Below are positions 45,550 to 56,026 of a stretch of 64,000 nucleotides of DNA, one piece after another. Below the pieces are notes generated by a model that saw only the letters and a list, made by a program, of their open reading frames with translations, was not told the origin of the DNA and searched no databases. The DNA lies in contig OY992537.1 of NCBI GenBank assembly GCA_963921195.1, positions 60,164,313-60,228,312 of the forward strand, read 5' to 3'. Origin of the DNA: Pegoplata infirma (lineage: Eukaryota; Arthropoda; Insecta; Diptera; Anthomyiidae). Each line of letters opens with the position of its first letter. The stretch's first letter is position 1. A program made the translations under genes and the position numbers.

Positions 45550-48369
45550 TTGATGTCCATTAACAATGGTAGTCGTGTTAACGGAAATCATTCTGCTATG
45601 CTGAACATATTGTGCAAACAGAGATCAGGTCTTAATGTTGTAAATTTTAATGCGAGAAGCTTAAATGGTTTAAAGTTGGATAATGTACGATTTATATTTG
45701 AAAATTCAAAAGTAGATGTGATTTGTGTAACGGAAACGTGGTTTGATCATGATATAGTGGATAGTCATTATAAAATTAATGGTTATAATCTCTTCCGAAA
45801 CAGTAGAAAAAAAAGAAAGGGTGGCGGAGTTGCCATATTTTGCAAGACAAATCTTAAGGCTAAGCTTGTTAATGTGTCAAAGGATGCTGACGTTGAGTTC
45901 ATTAATGTAGTTATTTATGACAATAATATTAAAGTTTTAGTGTCATGTGTCTATAATCCTAACAGGTCACATACACTTGAGCCTTTTTTTACTGATTTTA
46001 AGAATCATGCTATCGATTATGACTTTTTTATCACCTGTGGTGACTTTAATGTTAATTTGTTCTTAGAGGATAATGTTAGTGATGAACTGCTTGATCTTGT
46101 CAGCTCCGTTGGCATGACCATTGTTAATAATGAGTTTCCCACACGTTTTTCATCAAATTCTCGTCCAAGTCTACTTGACTTGTTTATTCTCTCACATCCT
46201 AACTTATTACTTTTATTTGATCAGATTTCGTTTCTCTCAGATCATGATCTTTTGTTTTGCACGTTAAATATAAACCTAGAAAAGGATGAAAATTTAAGGC
46301 TCATAACATATAGAGATTATAATTCGGTTGATTTTCCGTCATTATTTGGTGAGATCTCGGAGTTAAACTGGAATGATTGTTGGTATCAGCCATCCGTAGA
46401 TCGAAAGTTAGATGTTTTTCTTACAACATTGCAGCAAGTATATAATCGTCATGTACCTGAACGTCGTTTTTATGTAAAAAATTGTTCTTGCCCTTGGTAT
46501 ACATCAAGTGTAAAACAATCAATTCAAGCTCGTAATCATTGCTATAGCGTTTGGAAGAAAAAGTCAACATCTATAAATAGAGCTGCTTACAATAGAGCTA
46601 GAAATCATGCTAATCTCGTAGTCAGGCAGGCTAAAAAGTCATATTTTGCTCGTAAACTCAACGTGAATTTACCTACTGGCCAACTTTGGAAAAACATTAA
46701 GACTTTAGGTGTCCATTCCAGTAGTTCATCTGAGTGCAAGTTAGTCCCAGATGAGCTTAATGATTTTTTTTGTGATAGTGCTATAATGGGAAACCATAAT
46801 TTTAGCCCTCAAAGCTCTTTATTTTGCAGTAACAGCTTTACGTTTTCTACAGTATCTGAGGCTGAAGTGATCAAGAACGTTTTGAAAATTCGTTCTAATG
46901 CTATTGGTGAAGATGGCGTGTCTATTAAGTTTGTAAAATTAATACTGCCTTATGTTGCTGGGCCACTAACACATATATTTAATCATTGCATAACAACGTC
47001 CATCTTTCCTAAATTATGGAAAATAGGAAGAGTGATTCCCATAGCAAAAATATCTACTGCTGTTAATGCAAGTGATTACCGTCCGATAAGTATTCTTTCA
47101 GTGTTTGCTAAAGTTTTTGAGTCCGTTATGGCCGAACAAATCTCATCCCATCTTAATCTTAACAAACTTTTATCTCCTTTGCAATCTGGATTCCGTGCTG
47201 CTCATAGCTGTACTACTGCCGCCCTAAAGGTAATGGATGATGTCAGACCTGAGTATGACTTGGGAAATTTGACATTCATGTGTTTGTTAGACTTTTCTAA
47301 GGCATTTGATAAAGTAGATCATGCTATACTTTGTCAGAAATTAAAGCACTATTTTGGTTTTACTGATGTAGCTTTGACTCTTATGAAAAATTACTTGACG
47401 GGGCGTGCTCAAAAGGTAATTATAGGAAATATGCAATCTGGTTTGAAATGCATAACTTCTGGTGTACCGCAAGGATCCGTTCTAGGTCCTCTGTTATTTA
47501 GCATTTTTGTTAATGATGTGTTTAGTGTCTGTAAGTATGCTCGGATGCATGGTTATGCAGATGATATTCAACTTTATATTTCTAATCGTCTTGGTTTGAT
47601 AGAAGATTCATGTTGCAAACTCAATGAGGACTTAGAGGCTATAAAAACTTGGGCTGAAACCAATAATTTGGTACTTAATCCTAAAAAATCGTTTGTTTTA
47701 CCAATAAGTAAATTTACACTGGATCGTAGTTATTTTCCAACACTATATCTTGGTTCCACCTCTCTGACGTATGTCGACAGAGCGAAATATCTGGGATTTT
47801 ATATTAACTCAACCTTTTCATGTACAGACCACATAAACAATGTTGTGCGTAATGTTTTTCTTGTACTACGTAATCTACGAATGTCGTCTTACTTTACCCC
47901 AATCGAAATTAAGCGAAAGCTTGTAATTCAATTAATTCTTCCACTGATAACCTATTCAGCTGAGGTATATAGTAAATTAGATTCGCACTCAATGCACAAA
48001 TTGCGGGTGTCTTTTAATAATGCAACGCGGTATGTATATGGTATAGCCCGGTTTGATAGTATATCATCTTGGACAAAAATGATCCTTGGTTGTGATTTAG
48101 AGGACTACCTTTGTATGCGTAACCTAATATTTCTGCACAAGCTTTTGCATAAGAATACTCCTGCTTATCTATTTGAAAAACTAACATTTGCTAGATCTAC
48201 AAGATACATTACTTTAATAATACCCAGACACAACTTTCTTAATACAAGCAGATTCTTTTTCGTTAACGCAATTAAATTATGGAATGACCTACCTATTAAA
48301 ACTAAATCTATGTCGGGAATAAACAGTTTCAAGGAATCCCTATTTGAACATATCACTTCCAACAATTAG
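45550..48369 (+). CDS. LINE ORF2 (endonuclease-reverse transcriptase)
   Basis: 939 residues. The apurinic-type endonuclease occupies ~28-240: N34 (NFNARSL), E62 (TETW), D165/N167 (CGDFNVN) and S230-D231-H232. Reverse transcriptase is ~480-760: SDYRPIS at 508, LQSGFRAAHSCT at ~544, catalytic D581 (LLDFSKAFDKVDH), GVPQGSVLGPLLF at ~638 and YADD at 669-672. The C-terminal ~170 residues end without RNase H. The motif style is CR1/Jockey group. It nicks target DNA and copies element RNA in place. All catalytic residues are present. The first ATG is ambiguous (ATG at 45550 and 45553). Confidence 0.95.
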   Translation: MMSINNGSRVNGNHSAMLNILCKQRSGLNVVNFNARSLNGLKLDNVRFIFENSKVDVICVTETWFDHDIVDSHYKINGYNLFRNSRKKRKGGGVAIFCKTNLKAKLVNVSKDADVEFINVVIYDNNIKVLVSCVYNPNRSHTLEPFFTDFKNHAIDYDFFITCGDFNVNLFLEDNVSDELLDLVSSVGMTIVNNEFPTRFSSNSRPSLLDLFILSHPNLLLLFDQISFLSDHDLLFCTLNINLEKDENLRLITYRDYNSVDFPSLFGEISELNWNDCWYQPSVDRKLDVFLTTLQQVYNRHVPERRFYVKNCSCPWYTSSVKQSIQARNHCYSVWKKKSTSINRAAYNRARNHANLVVRQAKKSYFARKLNVNLPTGQLWKNIKTLGVHSSSSSECKLVPDELNDFFCDSAIMGNHNFSPQSSLFCSNSFTFSTVSEAEVIKNVLKIRSNAIGEDGVSIKFVKLILPYVAGPLTHIFNHCITTSIFPKLWKIGRVIPIAKISTAVNASDYRPISILSVFAKVFESVMAEQISSHLNLNKLLSPLQSGFRAAHSCTTAALKVMDDVRPEYDLGNLTFMCLLDFSKAFDKVDHAILCQKLKHYFGFTDVALTLMKNYLTGRAQKVIIGNMQSGLKCITSGVPQGSVLGPLLFSIFVNDVFSVCKYARMHGYADDIQLYISNRLGLIEDSCCKLNEDLEAIKTWAETNNLVLNPKKSFVLPISKFTLDRSYFPTLYLGSTSLTYVDRAKYLGFYINSTFSCTDHINNVVRNVFLVLRNLRMSSYFTPIEIKRKLVIQLILPLITYSAEVYSKLDSHSMHKLRVSFNNATRYVYGIARFDSISSWTKMILGCDLEDYLCMRNLIFLHKLLHKNTPAYLFEKLTFARSTRYITLIIPRHNFLNTSRFFFVNAIKLWNDLPIKTKSMSGINSFKESLFEHITSNN

Positions 48370-48712
48370 CTCACAATGCACTATTAGTTTTCTGTACTTC
48401 TTTTTTATCTTTTTCTTCAAATCATACTCAATAACTTCATTCTTTTAAATTTATAATTCAATTTTATTTCTTTTTTCTTCTCAAAACTATAAAGCCAGTT
48501 CATTAAATATATATTAATTTTTTTATTAATTTGTTAAACTATCATTAAATATATATATATTTTTTTTAAATAATTAATTTGTTAAACTATTGTTTTTGAC
48601 CTTTATATTTTAAAAAATAATTTAATTTAATTACTTTTAAGTATTTAATAATGACTTTTCTTATGTAATCCCAATTGAACCACAAAAGAATTTATTCTTA
48701 AGGTTCTAATAA

Positions 48713-48741
48713 CGAAAAAATAAATAATAATAATAATAATA
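48713..48741 (+). repeat. 3' tail of the LINE
   Basis: A-rich AACGAAAAAATAAATAA followed by (AAT)n, ending where TATCGATA array units resume. Short microsatellite tails are usual for this LINE group. Confidence 0.7.
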
Positions 48742-48744
48742 TCT

Positions 48745-49450
48745 TTACATCGATAACAAAAAATTTTCTATAGAAAATTTTTAAGTTATCAATGTAAAGA
48801 TACCAACAAATTTTCTATAAAAAAATTGTTAATTTATTGATATATCAAGCGAGAAAAACTGTATATAGAAAACAAAAAGTCTATAGACAAAATTTTTAAG
48901 TAAAACTTTTCTGTAGAGTATTATTAAGTTACCGATAACAAAAAATGTTTAATAGGAAATTAAAAGTTATCGATAGAAAATTGTAAAGTCATCGATGTAT
49001 CGATTACAAAAAAAACCTATAAAAAATTTGAATATATCGATAACTCAAAATTTTCTATGGCAAATTTGTAAGTTATCGATAAATTGATAACAAATATTGT
49101 TAAGTTATCGATAACAAAAAATTGCTATAGATCGATCGATAACAAAACATTTTCTAGATAATAATGTTAAGTTATTGCGATATCGATAACAAAAAATTTT
49201 CTAAAGAAAATTATGAAAATATCGATATATCAATAAAAAAAAAAATTCTAGCGAAAATTGTCAAGTTATCGATATATACATGACAAAAAGTTAAGTTATT
49301 GATATATCGATAACAAAAAATGTTTTAAAGAAAATTGTTAAGTTATCGCAAAATCGATAACAAAAACTTTTCTAGAGAAAATTGTAAAGTTATCGATATA
49401 TCGATAACGAAAAATTTTCTAGAGGAAATTGTAAAAATTGAAAATGGTAT
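48745..49450. repeat. Double-palindrome TATCGATA tandem array, part 2
   Basis: Same unit as 37740-44110, more degenerate, continuing after the LINE. It ends about 50 bp before the acceptor-like site at 49507; isolated ATCGATA words continue at 49450-49475. Confidence 0.9.
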
Positions 49451-49507
49451 GTAATCGATACCTTTTATGTTATCGAATTTGACTCACTTGTGTTTTTTTT
49501 ATCACAG

Positions 49508-49901
49508 TGTTCGTGTTAGAGTTTTTTTGCGAAAAAATATTTATAACTACTGACTTTTATAATTTCTGAACAAAATTGAATTAAAACCAAACGAACGAAT
49601 GGAAAAAAACAACAGTAAAACTAAGGGGAAGTAATTGTTAATTAGATTCTGCCTTGTTTGTGTAACTGGTGCGTGTATGTTGGTTGTTTAAATATTTATA
49701 AAAAAATAAGGTTAATGGCGACTGCAACTGTGACCACCCACCCACTTGGAACCAACAACAACGACAGCAGCTACACAAACAGCCAAGTCAGCAACAAACT
49801 TAAAAACGACTACAGCAACTACGATATTAACAGTGTTAATATCATAAGCACTTCCTCTACTACCCCCGGTACAAATACTACGATACCTTCACTACTACCA
49901 T
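49508..49901 (+). other. Candidate 5' exon with an upstream ORF
   Basis: The acceptor-like GTGTTTTTTTTATCACAG ends at 49507. A weaker donor CCAT|GTATGT lies at 49902. Between them is Asn/Thr-coding, ACA/AAC-rich sequence. ATG at 49715 opens MATATVTTHPLGTNNN. Spliced to the acceptor at 55716 it would stop after eight further codons, so it would be an upstream ORF, not an N-terminal extension of the main protein. Signals are weaker than for the other candidate exons. Confidence 0.35.
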
Positions 49902-51150
49902 GTATGTATTTACTACTATAATCAACACCAGTCAAACATAAAAGATCCGCAGGAGTTCGGTATTTGACACCATCGATAACGTCATCTATGGGTTTTAAAG
50001 GCGTCATCATTATTATCAACGTTACCATCAACTGTCTGCGTGGATAAACGAATTTTAATAAAAAAATATTGTCCCAGTCGTAGCAGAATTAATTGAAAAT
50101 ACAAAATCTTAATATTGTAAAAGATGTAAACGAAGCAACATGTTGTGGTATTTGCTTAACGGATAGTGGTGTAAATATCAAAACAAAATGTATCGATAAA
50201 TTTAAAAACCGTGCAGAAAATTTTGAAAAATTTACAAGAAACTAAACAAAATTAAGATTTGGTTTTTGCCAAATCTGTCAATGCTCTTCATTAAGTACAA
50301 ACTTTTTGAGTATAAAAATATTTGTTTTTGAGTGTATTTATTTTGATTCAAAATTCTTGTGTAAATTTTGTTGAGTGAAAATATATCCGAGTTAATTAAA
50401 AAAAAAAAAAAATAAAACAAGTGATACATTTTTTCATAACTTTCAAAATGTAAAAAAAAAAAAATTTCACCAAAAACTCTAAACTTTGAGTTAAACTTTA
50501 AGCGCCATGGGTTAAATGGTCTTATCAAATTAAGTATAAATGAAAATTTGTCTCTCTCTCTTCAAAATACGAAGGTGGATAAATAATTCCGTAGCATTTC
50601 GAACTTCCCTCGTAGTTATATGAAATGCAAAACTGCTCCCATCAAGTATCACCTGTTAATAGACATTTTTTGCGTTTAGCAGCTGTTCAAAACATACATC
50701 CTCGTGGCTTTTTTTTAAAAATGGAAAAAAGGGAGTTGCGAGTGCTCATTAAACATTGTTGTTTACAAAAAAACCGTCAATTAAACCGAGGAAAAGCTTG
50801 ATAAATGCTGTGGGGACTCTGCACCATCGGAATTTTTTGCCCTCTTAATTAATGGAAAAAATTTTGAGATTTTTTTATTTCTTGAACGTAGGAAAAAACT
50901 GTAATTTTATGGAATTTTTTATCAAATTTAAAATGGCGATATCTCAAAAACCGCCCAAACGATTTCAGAATTTTTTGATAATTGTATTCATCATGCCATT
51001 TTGTATTCGCAAAATAGTTTTTGTTCTTTTTTAATTTTTCAAAATTCAAAATTTTGGTGAAGTTTTCCAAAATTCTACAACTTTGATCATAGGTCAACAC
51101 GGGCTTAAATTATAGGATTTGGCTCAAAATAAGTTTAAATAAAAAATTCT
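49902..51150. repeat. Gene-free stretch with a foldback-5 family fragment
   Basis: 50450-51150 carries the AAAACTCTAAACTTTGA, GCGCCATGGGTTAAATGG and GATATCTCAAAAACCG blocks of the foldback element 5 family in partly inverted order, interrupted by unrelated sequence at ~50560-50840. The rest shows nothing recognisable. Confidence 0.5.
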
Positions 51151-51469
51151 AGCCACTTACCTCTTGCATATCTGTATATAATTACACCGAAACTCCATTT
51201 TGTTTATTATGTGCTTTAACATTTAGAGTTTGTATGTCACTATGATCTGCCAAAACCTGTGAAAGAGAAAAAGAGGGATTTTGTACAAAAAAAAAATTAA
51301 ATTTTCGAGTCTCTTCAAATCCACATTAGCAAACGTAATTTAACTAACAACAAGAGAAAGAGAGGGATTTTGCATAGGTGGCGAGATTTTAAACATGATA
51401 ATGTTTTTAGGCTGGGGTCTAATTTTAAAAAACTTGCAGGACGCCAAATCAGTTTGACTATGTAAGCTA

Positions 51470-53040
51470 GCAATTAACGAAAAAGAAAACAAGAATTACT
51501 ATTTTCATTTTCTTAAAACCAAAAATTTTAATAAATTGGGTTTGCAACTTGGATAATAACTCACCTCGTGGTGAATAAAACCGTTTTCATCAGCTGGCGA
51601 ATAAAAAGTAACATAATTATTTTTCAACAATTTTTTTTTTTTTTCATAATTTTTTTTTTTTTCATCAATTTTTTTTTCCCATCAAACGAAAAAGAAAACA
51701 AGATTTACGATTTTCATTTTCTTTAAACCAAAAATTTTAATAACTTGGGTTTGTAACTTGGATAATAATTCACCTCGTGGTGAATAAAACCGTTTTTAAC
51801 CAGCTGGTGAATAAAAAGTAACATAATTATTTTTCAACAAAAAAAAAATTTTTTTTTTCATAATTTTTTTTCCATCAAATTTTTTTTTCATCAAAATTTT
51901 TTTTCATAATTTTTTTTTATCAAATTTTTTTCATCAATTTTTTTTTCATTATTTTTTTTTTTTATCAATTTTTTTTTTTTCATCAAAATTTTTTTTTTCA
52001 TCAAAATTTTTTTTTTCATAAATTTTTTTTGATCATATTTTTTTCATCAATTTTTTCCTCAATTTTTTTTATAAAATTTTTTATTATAAATTTTTTTCTC
52101 ACCAAAAAATTTTTTTTTTCATATTTTTTTCATCAATTTTTTTTTTCATCAAAAAATTTTTCTTTTCATCAAAAACTTTTTTTCATCAAATTTTTTTTTT
52201 TTCACCTAAAATTTTGGGTTCATTAAATTTCACTCAAAAAAAAAAAACTGTAAAGTTGGCAAAAAATTTAGTTAAATTTAACTAAAAAAACACCTGATTT
52301 TAAACCTACTAAATTTCTAGTTAATTTAACAAAAAATATTTAGTTAACTTCTCGTAGAATGAATGTAGCAAAAAAACAGTAATTTTAACTAAAAATTCAG
52401 CTGAAAATTTCGTAACATTTTTTATTAGGTGAATTCAGCTAACCTTTTTTTTAAATAAAAAAAAAAATATATTTTTCACAGCGTTAAGTTCAGCTTAAGT
52501 AGGACTAATGAGATTTGCATAGGAGGCTACACAAGAAATGTTTAAAATTTTCGACTTGACAAAAATGTTACAAAAAATCAGCAAATTAATTAGTAAAAAT
52601 TCGTAAACTCAGTTTTAAAGTCAACAAAAAAAATTAATTCCAAATTTGTACAAAACTAGTATTTTCGTAAATCGAACTTAACTAAAAAAAGTAGTTAAAA
52701 CGCTGATTTTAACTAAAAATTTGCTAAAAAGCCAGTAAACTCGAGTTAACAAAAAAAAGTTTGTTAACTTTACAGTTTTATTTTTTTGAGTGTTTAACAT
52801 GATAATGTTTTTAGGCTGCTGTCTAATTTTAAAAAAGTTGCAGGACTCCACCTAAGTTTGACTATATAAGCTAACAATTAACGAAAAAGAAAACAAGAAT
52901 TACAGTTTTCATTTTATAAAAACCAAAAATTTTAATAACTTGGGTTTGTAACTTGGATAATAATTCACCTCGTGCTGAATAACCCCGTTTTACACCAGCT
53001 GGTGAATAAAAAGTAACATAATTATTTTTCAACAAAAAAT
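51470..53040. repeat. Three copies of a ~160-bp unit among T-rich repeats
   Basis: The unit AACGAAAAAGAAAACAAGA...TAACTTGGGTTTGTAACTTG...ACCTCGTGGTGAATAAAACC...AAAAGTAACATAATTATTTT occurs at ~51474-51635, ~51687-51840 and ~52877-53036. T-rich (T)nCATCAA runs fill the gaps at 51630-51680 and 51840-52200. A MITE (52231-52792) separates copies 2 and 3. Confidence 0.8.
52231..52792. mobile_element. MITE with CACTCAAAAAAA termini, copy 2
   Basis: 562 bp. It matches 38039-38642 in the opposite orientation: its right end (CTCGAGTTAACAAAAAAAAG, TTAACTTTACAGTTTTATTT) equals the reversed left end of copy 1. Flanks are TTT on both sides rather than clear TA. Confidence 0.8.
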
Positions 53041-53545
53041 TTTTTTTTTATCAAATTCTTTATTTCAACCAATTTTTTTTTTCATTCAATTTTTTTTTTC
53101 CATCAATTTTTTTTTTCATCAATTTTTTTTTTCATCAAACTTTTTTTTCATAAATTTTTTTTTTTTCATAAATTTTTTTTTTTCATAATTTTTTTTTTTT
53201 TTATCAAACATTTTTTTTTTATCAAACGTTTTTTTTTTTATCAAATTTTTTTTTTTTTTAATTTTTTTTTCATCAATTTTTTTTTGTCAAGTTTTTTTTC
53301 ATCAATTTTTTTTTAATTTTTTTTTTTTCATCAATTTTTTTTTATCAAAATTTTTATTTCCATCAATTTTTTTGTTTTTTCATCAAATTTTTTTTTTCAT
53401 CAATTTTTTTTTCATCAAATTTTTTTTTTCATAAATTTTTTTTTCATTAATTTTTTTTTCATTAATTTTTTTTTTCATATTTTTTTTTTATCATATTTTT
53501 TTCATCCATTTTTTTGTCAAATTTTTTTATCAAATTTTTTTTTTT
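53037..53545. repeat. T-rich repeat of (T)8-12 CATCAA units
   Basis: About 500 bp of T runs separated by CATCAA, CATAAA, ATCAAA or CATTAA. Same composition as 51840-52200. Low-complexity, no gene. Confidence 0.9.
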
Positions 53546-54255
53546 TTCGTGAAAAAATAATCATTTTTTTTACCAAAACTACTTTTTCACCAAGTCTAAG
53601 CTTTTCGCATAAAAATTTTCCATTTGTTTATCAAATGTACATAAAACAAGTGAGAGTGTTATATTTTTTGGTGCCGAATCTATTATACTCTCCAAAATGT
53701 AAAAACACTGTTTTGCACTTATTTTTGCACTCACTTACGAAATGTACAGCTCTTTTGGTTTTTTAATGGGGTCCTCGACTGATATTTCAATTCGTTTTGC
53801 ATGGAATAGCAAAGTAATATAACATTATTTTTTCTAAAAAAACTTCCGCAAAACATTATCATGATTTAATGTTTTGTGCAAGAGTACACAATTCGCAGGC
53901 ATTTTTAATACTAGTTTCTCAACTAGCTAAGGCGCGACAATAAACACTTGAACTGCAAGGCAATGGGTTCAAGTACAAGTCAGGTCAAAAAAATTTTTTT
54001 TTATTTTTTTTCTTATATTTTTTTAATAAATTTATTCAACTGTTTTAATTATTTTGATATTATTTTAATTATTAAACAAGTGAAAGTGTCGAATCTGTTA
54101 TAACCTCCAAAATGTAAAAAAAATTAAAAAAAAAAATTGTCAGGGGCTTTTTTTTGGGGGGGAGGGGGGTGATGGGTGTCAGTGGGGGACTTTGAGAGCA
54201 CCTTCCCGTAGCGATAAATATACAAAAATGTTTAATTTATTTAACAAAAATACAA
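53546..54255. other. Gene-free stretch with dispersed repeat fragments
   Basis: 53640-53690 and 54075-54115 share AAACAAGTGA(G/A)AGTGT...CGAATCTRTTATA...CTCCAAAATGTAAAA, whose inverted form occurs at ~115-200. 53925-53990 (CTAGCTAAGGCGCGACAATAA, GCAATGGGTTCAAGT) is weakly tRNA-like. A G-rich run GGGGGGGAGGGGGG is at 54156-54170. Confidence 0.5.
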
Positions 54256-54256
54256 A

Positions 54257-55485
54257 AAAACTTGAAAAAAGGTGTATTTTTTCAGATGTTGGTTCAGTTG
54301 TTCAAGGGGGAACATTTTTCCCCCTATCCCGATTTTGCCCATTCACGAACTTAACCTGCCTATGAACATGAGACATATTTTTGCTAAACTTCAGGAGTCT
54401 AGCTGTTTTATTTTGGACTGCATTGTGTTATCTACAGACAGACGGACGGACGGACAGACGGACATTCACAGAATGTCTTAGAATCGATCATAGGTCAATA
54501 ATATATATACTTTATGGGGTCCCCGACCGATATTTCGATGCGTTACAAACGGAATGACAAAGTGAGTATACCCCCATACTGTGGTTGGAGGGTATAAAAA
54601 AAATTAAAGTCATATTTACGATATTTTTTGATCACATGATCTAACCAGTCATCCCTTATTTCTTTAATTTTAATGACATCTTTAATCAATTTGAAGAAAA
54701 CCTTCATCAATATGATGAAACTTGTTATCAAAATTGATTACAGCAAGTGATGAAGCCATTTCATCAGTATGATAAAGCATTTTTCGTTTAATGAAATACA
54801 AAACATATCCGTTGATTTTTAATTCACCACAACACAAGTAATTTTTAATACAATCGCTGAGGGCCCATTGAAAAACTTGAAAAAAAGTGTATTTTTTCAG
54901 ATGTTGGTTCAGTTGTTCAAGGGGGAACATTTTTCCCCCTATCCCGATTTTGCCCATTCACGAACTTAACCTGCCTATGAACATGAGACATATTTTTGCT
55001 AAACTTCAGGAGTCTAGCTGTTTTATTTTGGACTGCATTGTGTTATCTACAGACAGACGGACGGACGGACAGACGGACATTCACAGAATGTCTTAGAATC
55101 GATCATAGGTCAATAATATATATACTTTATGGGGTCCCCGACCGATATTTCGATGCGTTACAAACGGAATCACAAAGTGAGTATACCCCCATACTGTGGT
55201 TGGAGGGTATAAAAAAAATTAAAGTCATATTTACGATATTTTTTGATCACATGATCTAACCAGTCATCCCTTATTTCTTTAATTTTAATGACATGTTTAA
55301 TCAATTTGAAGAAAACCTTCATCAATATGATGAAACTTGTTATCAAAATTGATTACAGCAAGTGATGAAGCCATTTCATCAGTATGATAAAGCATTTTTC
55401 GTTTAATGAAATACAAAACATATCCGTTGATTTTTAATTCACCACAACACAAGTAATTTTTAATACAATCGCTGAGGGCCCATTG
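54257..55485. repeat. 615-bp tandem duplication
   Basis: 54257-54871 and 54872-55485 are almost identical; I see only scattered differences (for example GGAATGACAAAG versus GGAATCACAAAG, ACATCTTTA versus ACATGTTTA). Each copy holds a (GACG)n-type tract, TGTGGTTGGAGGGTATAAAA and an AT-rich tail with several TGATGAAA words. Each also carries the same 69-codon open frame (54272-54481 and 54887-55096), which has no known motif and runs through the microsatellite, so I do not call it a gene. Confidence 0.93.
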
Positions 55486-55699
55486 AAAGACCTACCTTGT
55501 AAGTGAAAAGTATTACTTTCAGTTCCGTAATATCTCCTTATAACAGTAGTCAATTTTTTAGGTAGGGATAACCACATTGTGGTTGTCCCTACCGTTATAC
55601 AATTGTCACAACATAATTGAGGTTGTTGCAACAAAATATAATTACAACAAACCAAATTTTTTTATGTGTGCAGATAAATTCATAAAAGTGAAATTGATA

Positions 55700-55716
55700 A
55701 TTTTTTTTAATTACAG
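55700..55716 (+). other. Splice acceptor of the main coding exon
   Basis: ATTTTTTTTAATTACAG ending at 55716: a good polypyrimidine tract and CAG. It is 310 bp before the ATG, so the exon starts with 5' UTR. Confidence 0.6.
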
Positions 55717-56026
55717 CAAGAATTACAACAGTAACATCATAAACGATGACATCAGTTAGAACTACTGTTTAAAAAAAATTATCGATAACTAACGATAACT
55801 GTGATTAAACAGTAACAGAAGGAAACATAAGCGAAAACTTAAGTAAAACTTATGGAAAACAAACGATTTCTAACTATAACTCCGACGAATAAAAAAGCTC
55901 AAACATTTTAACGAAACGAAAAATCAACAAAAAGGTATAATAAAATTATCGATAACACAAGAAAACGACTTAAAAACGAATACAAATCAAGCGATAATTT
56001 ACGGTAATACAGAAAAAAAACATAAA
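55717..56026 (+). other. 5' UTR part of the main coding exon
   Basis: A-rich leader between the acceptor and the start codon. It already contains TTATCGATAACTAACGATAAC near 55780 and TTATCGATAAC near 55947, the motif that pervades the coding part. The start context CATAAAATGG agrees with the fly preference for AAA(A/C) before ATG. Confidence 0.6.

Larger units (their letters stand above)
44120..48741 (+). mobile_element. Full-length CR1/Jockey-type LINE with intact ORFs
   Basis: A non-LTR element of about 4.6 kb inserted in the TATCGATA array: array units stop at ~44115 and resume at ~48745. Order: ~325-nt 5' UTR, ORF1 (44444-45310), 239-nt spacer, ORF2 (45550-48369), AT-rich 3' UTR and a short AATAATAATAAT tail. 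There is no RNase H. Both ORFs are open, so the copy is young and may be active. The exact 5' junction and target duplication cannot be fixed by eye. Confidence 0.9.

Noticed and set aside
54272..54481. Small duplicated gene (69 codons, identical in both 615-bp copies)
   Set aside because: No known motif, part of a dispersed repeat with a (GACG)n microsatellite; identity is explained by the duplication.
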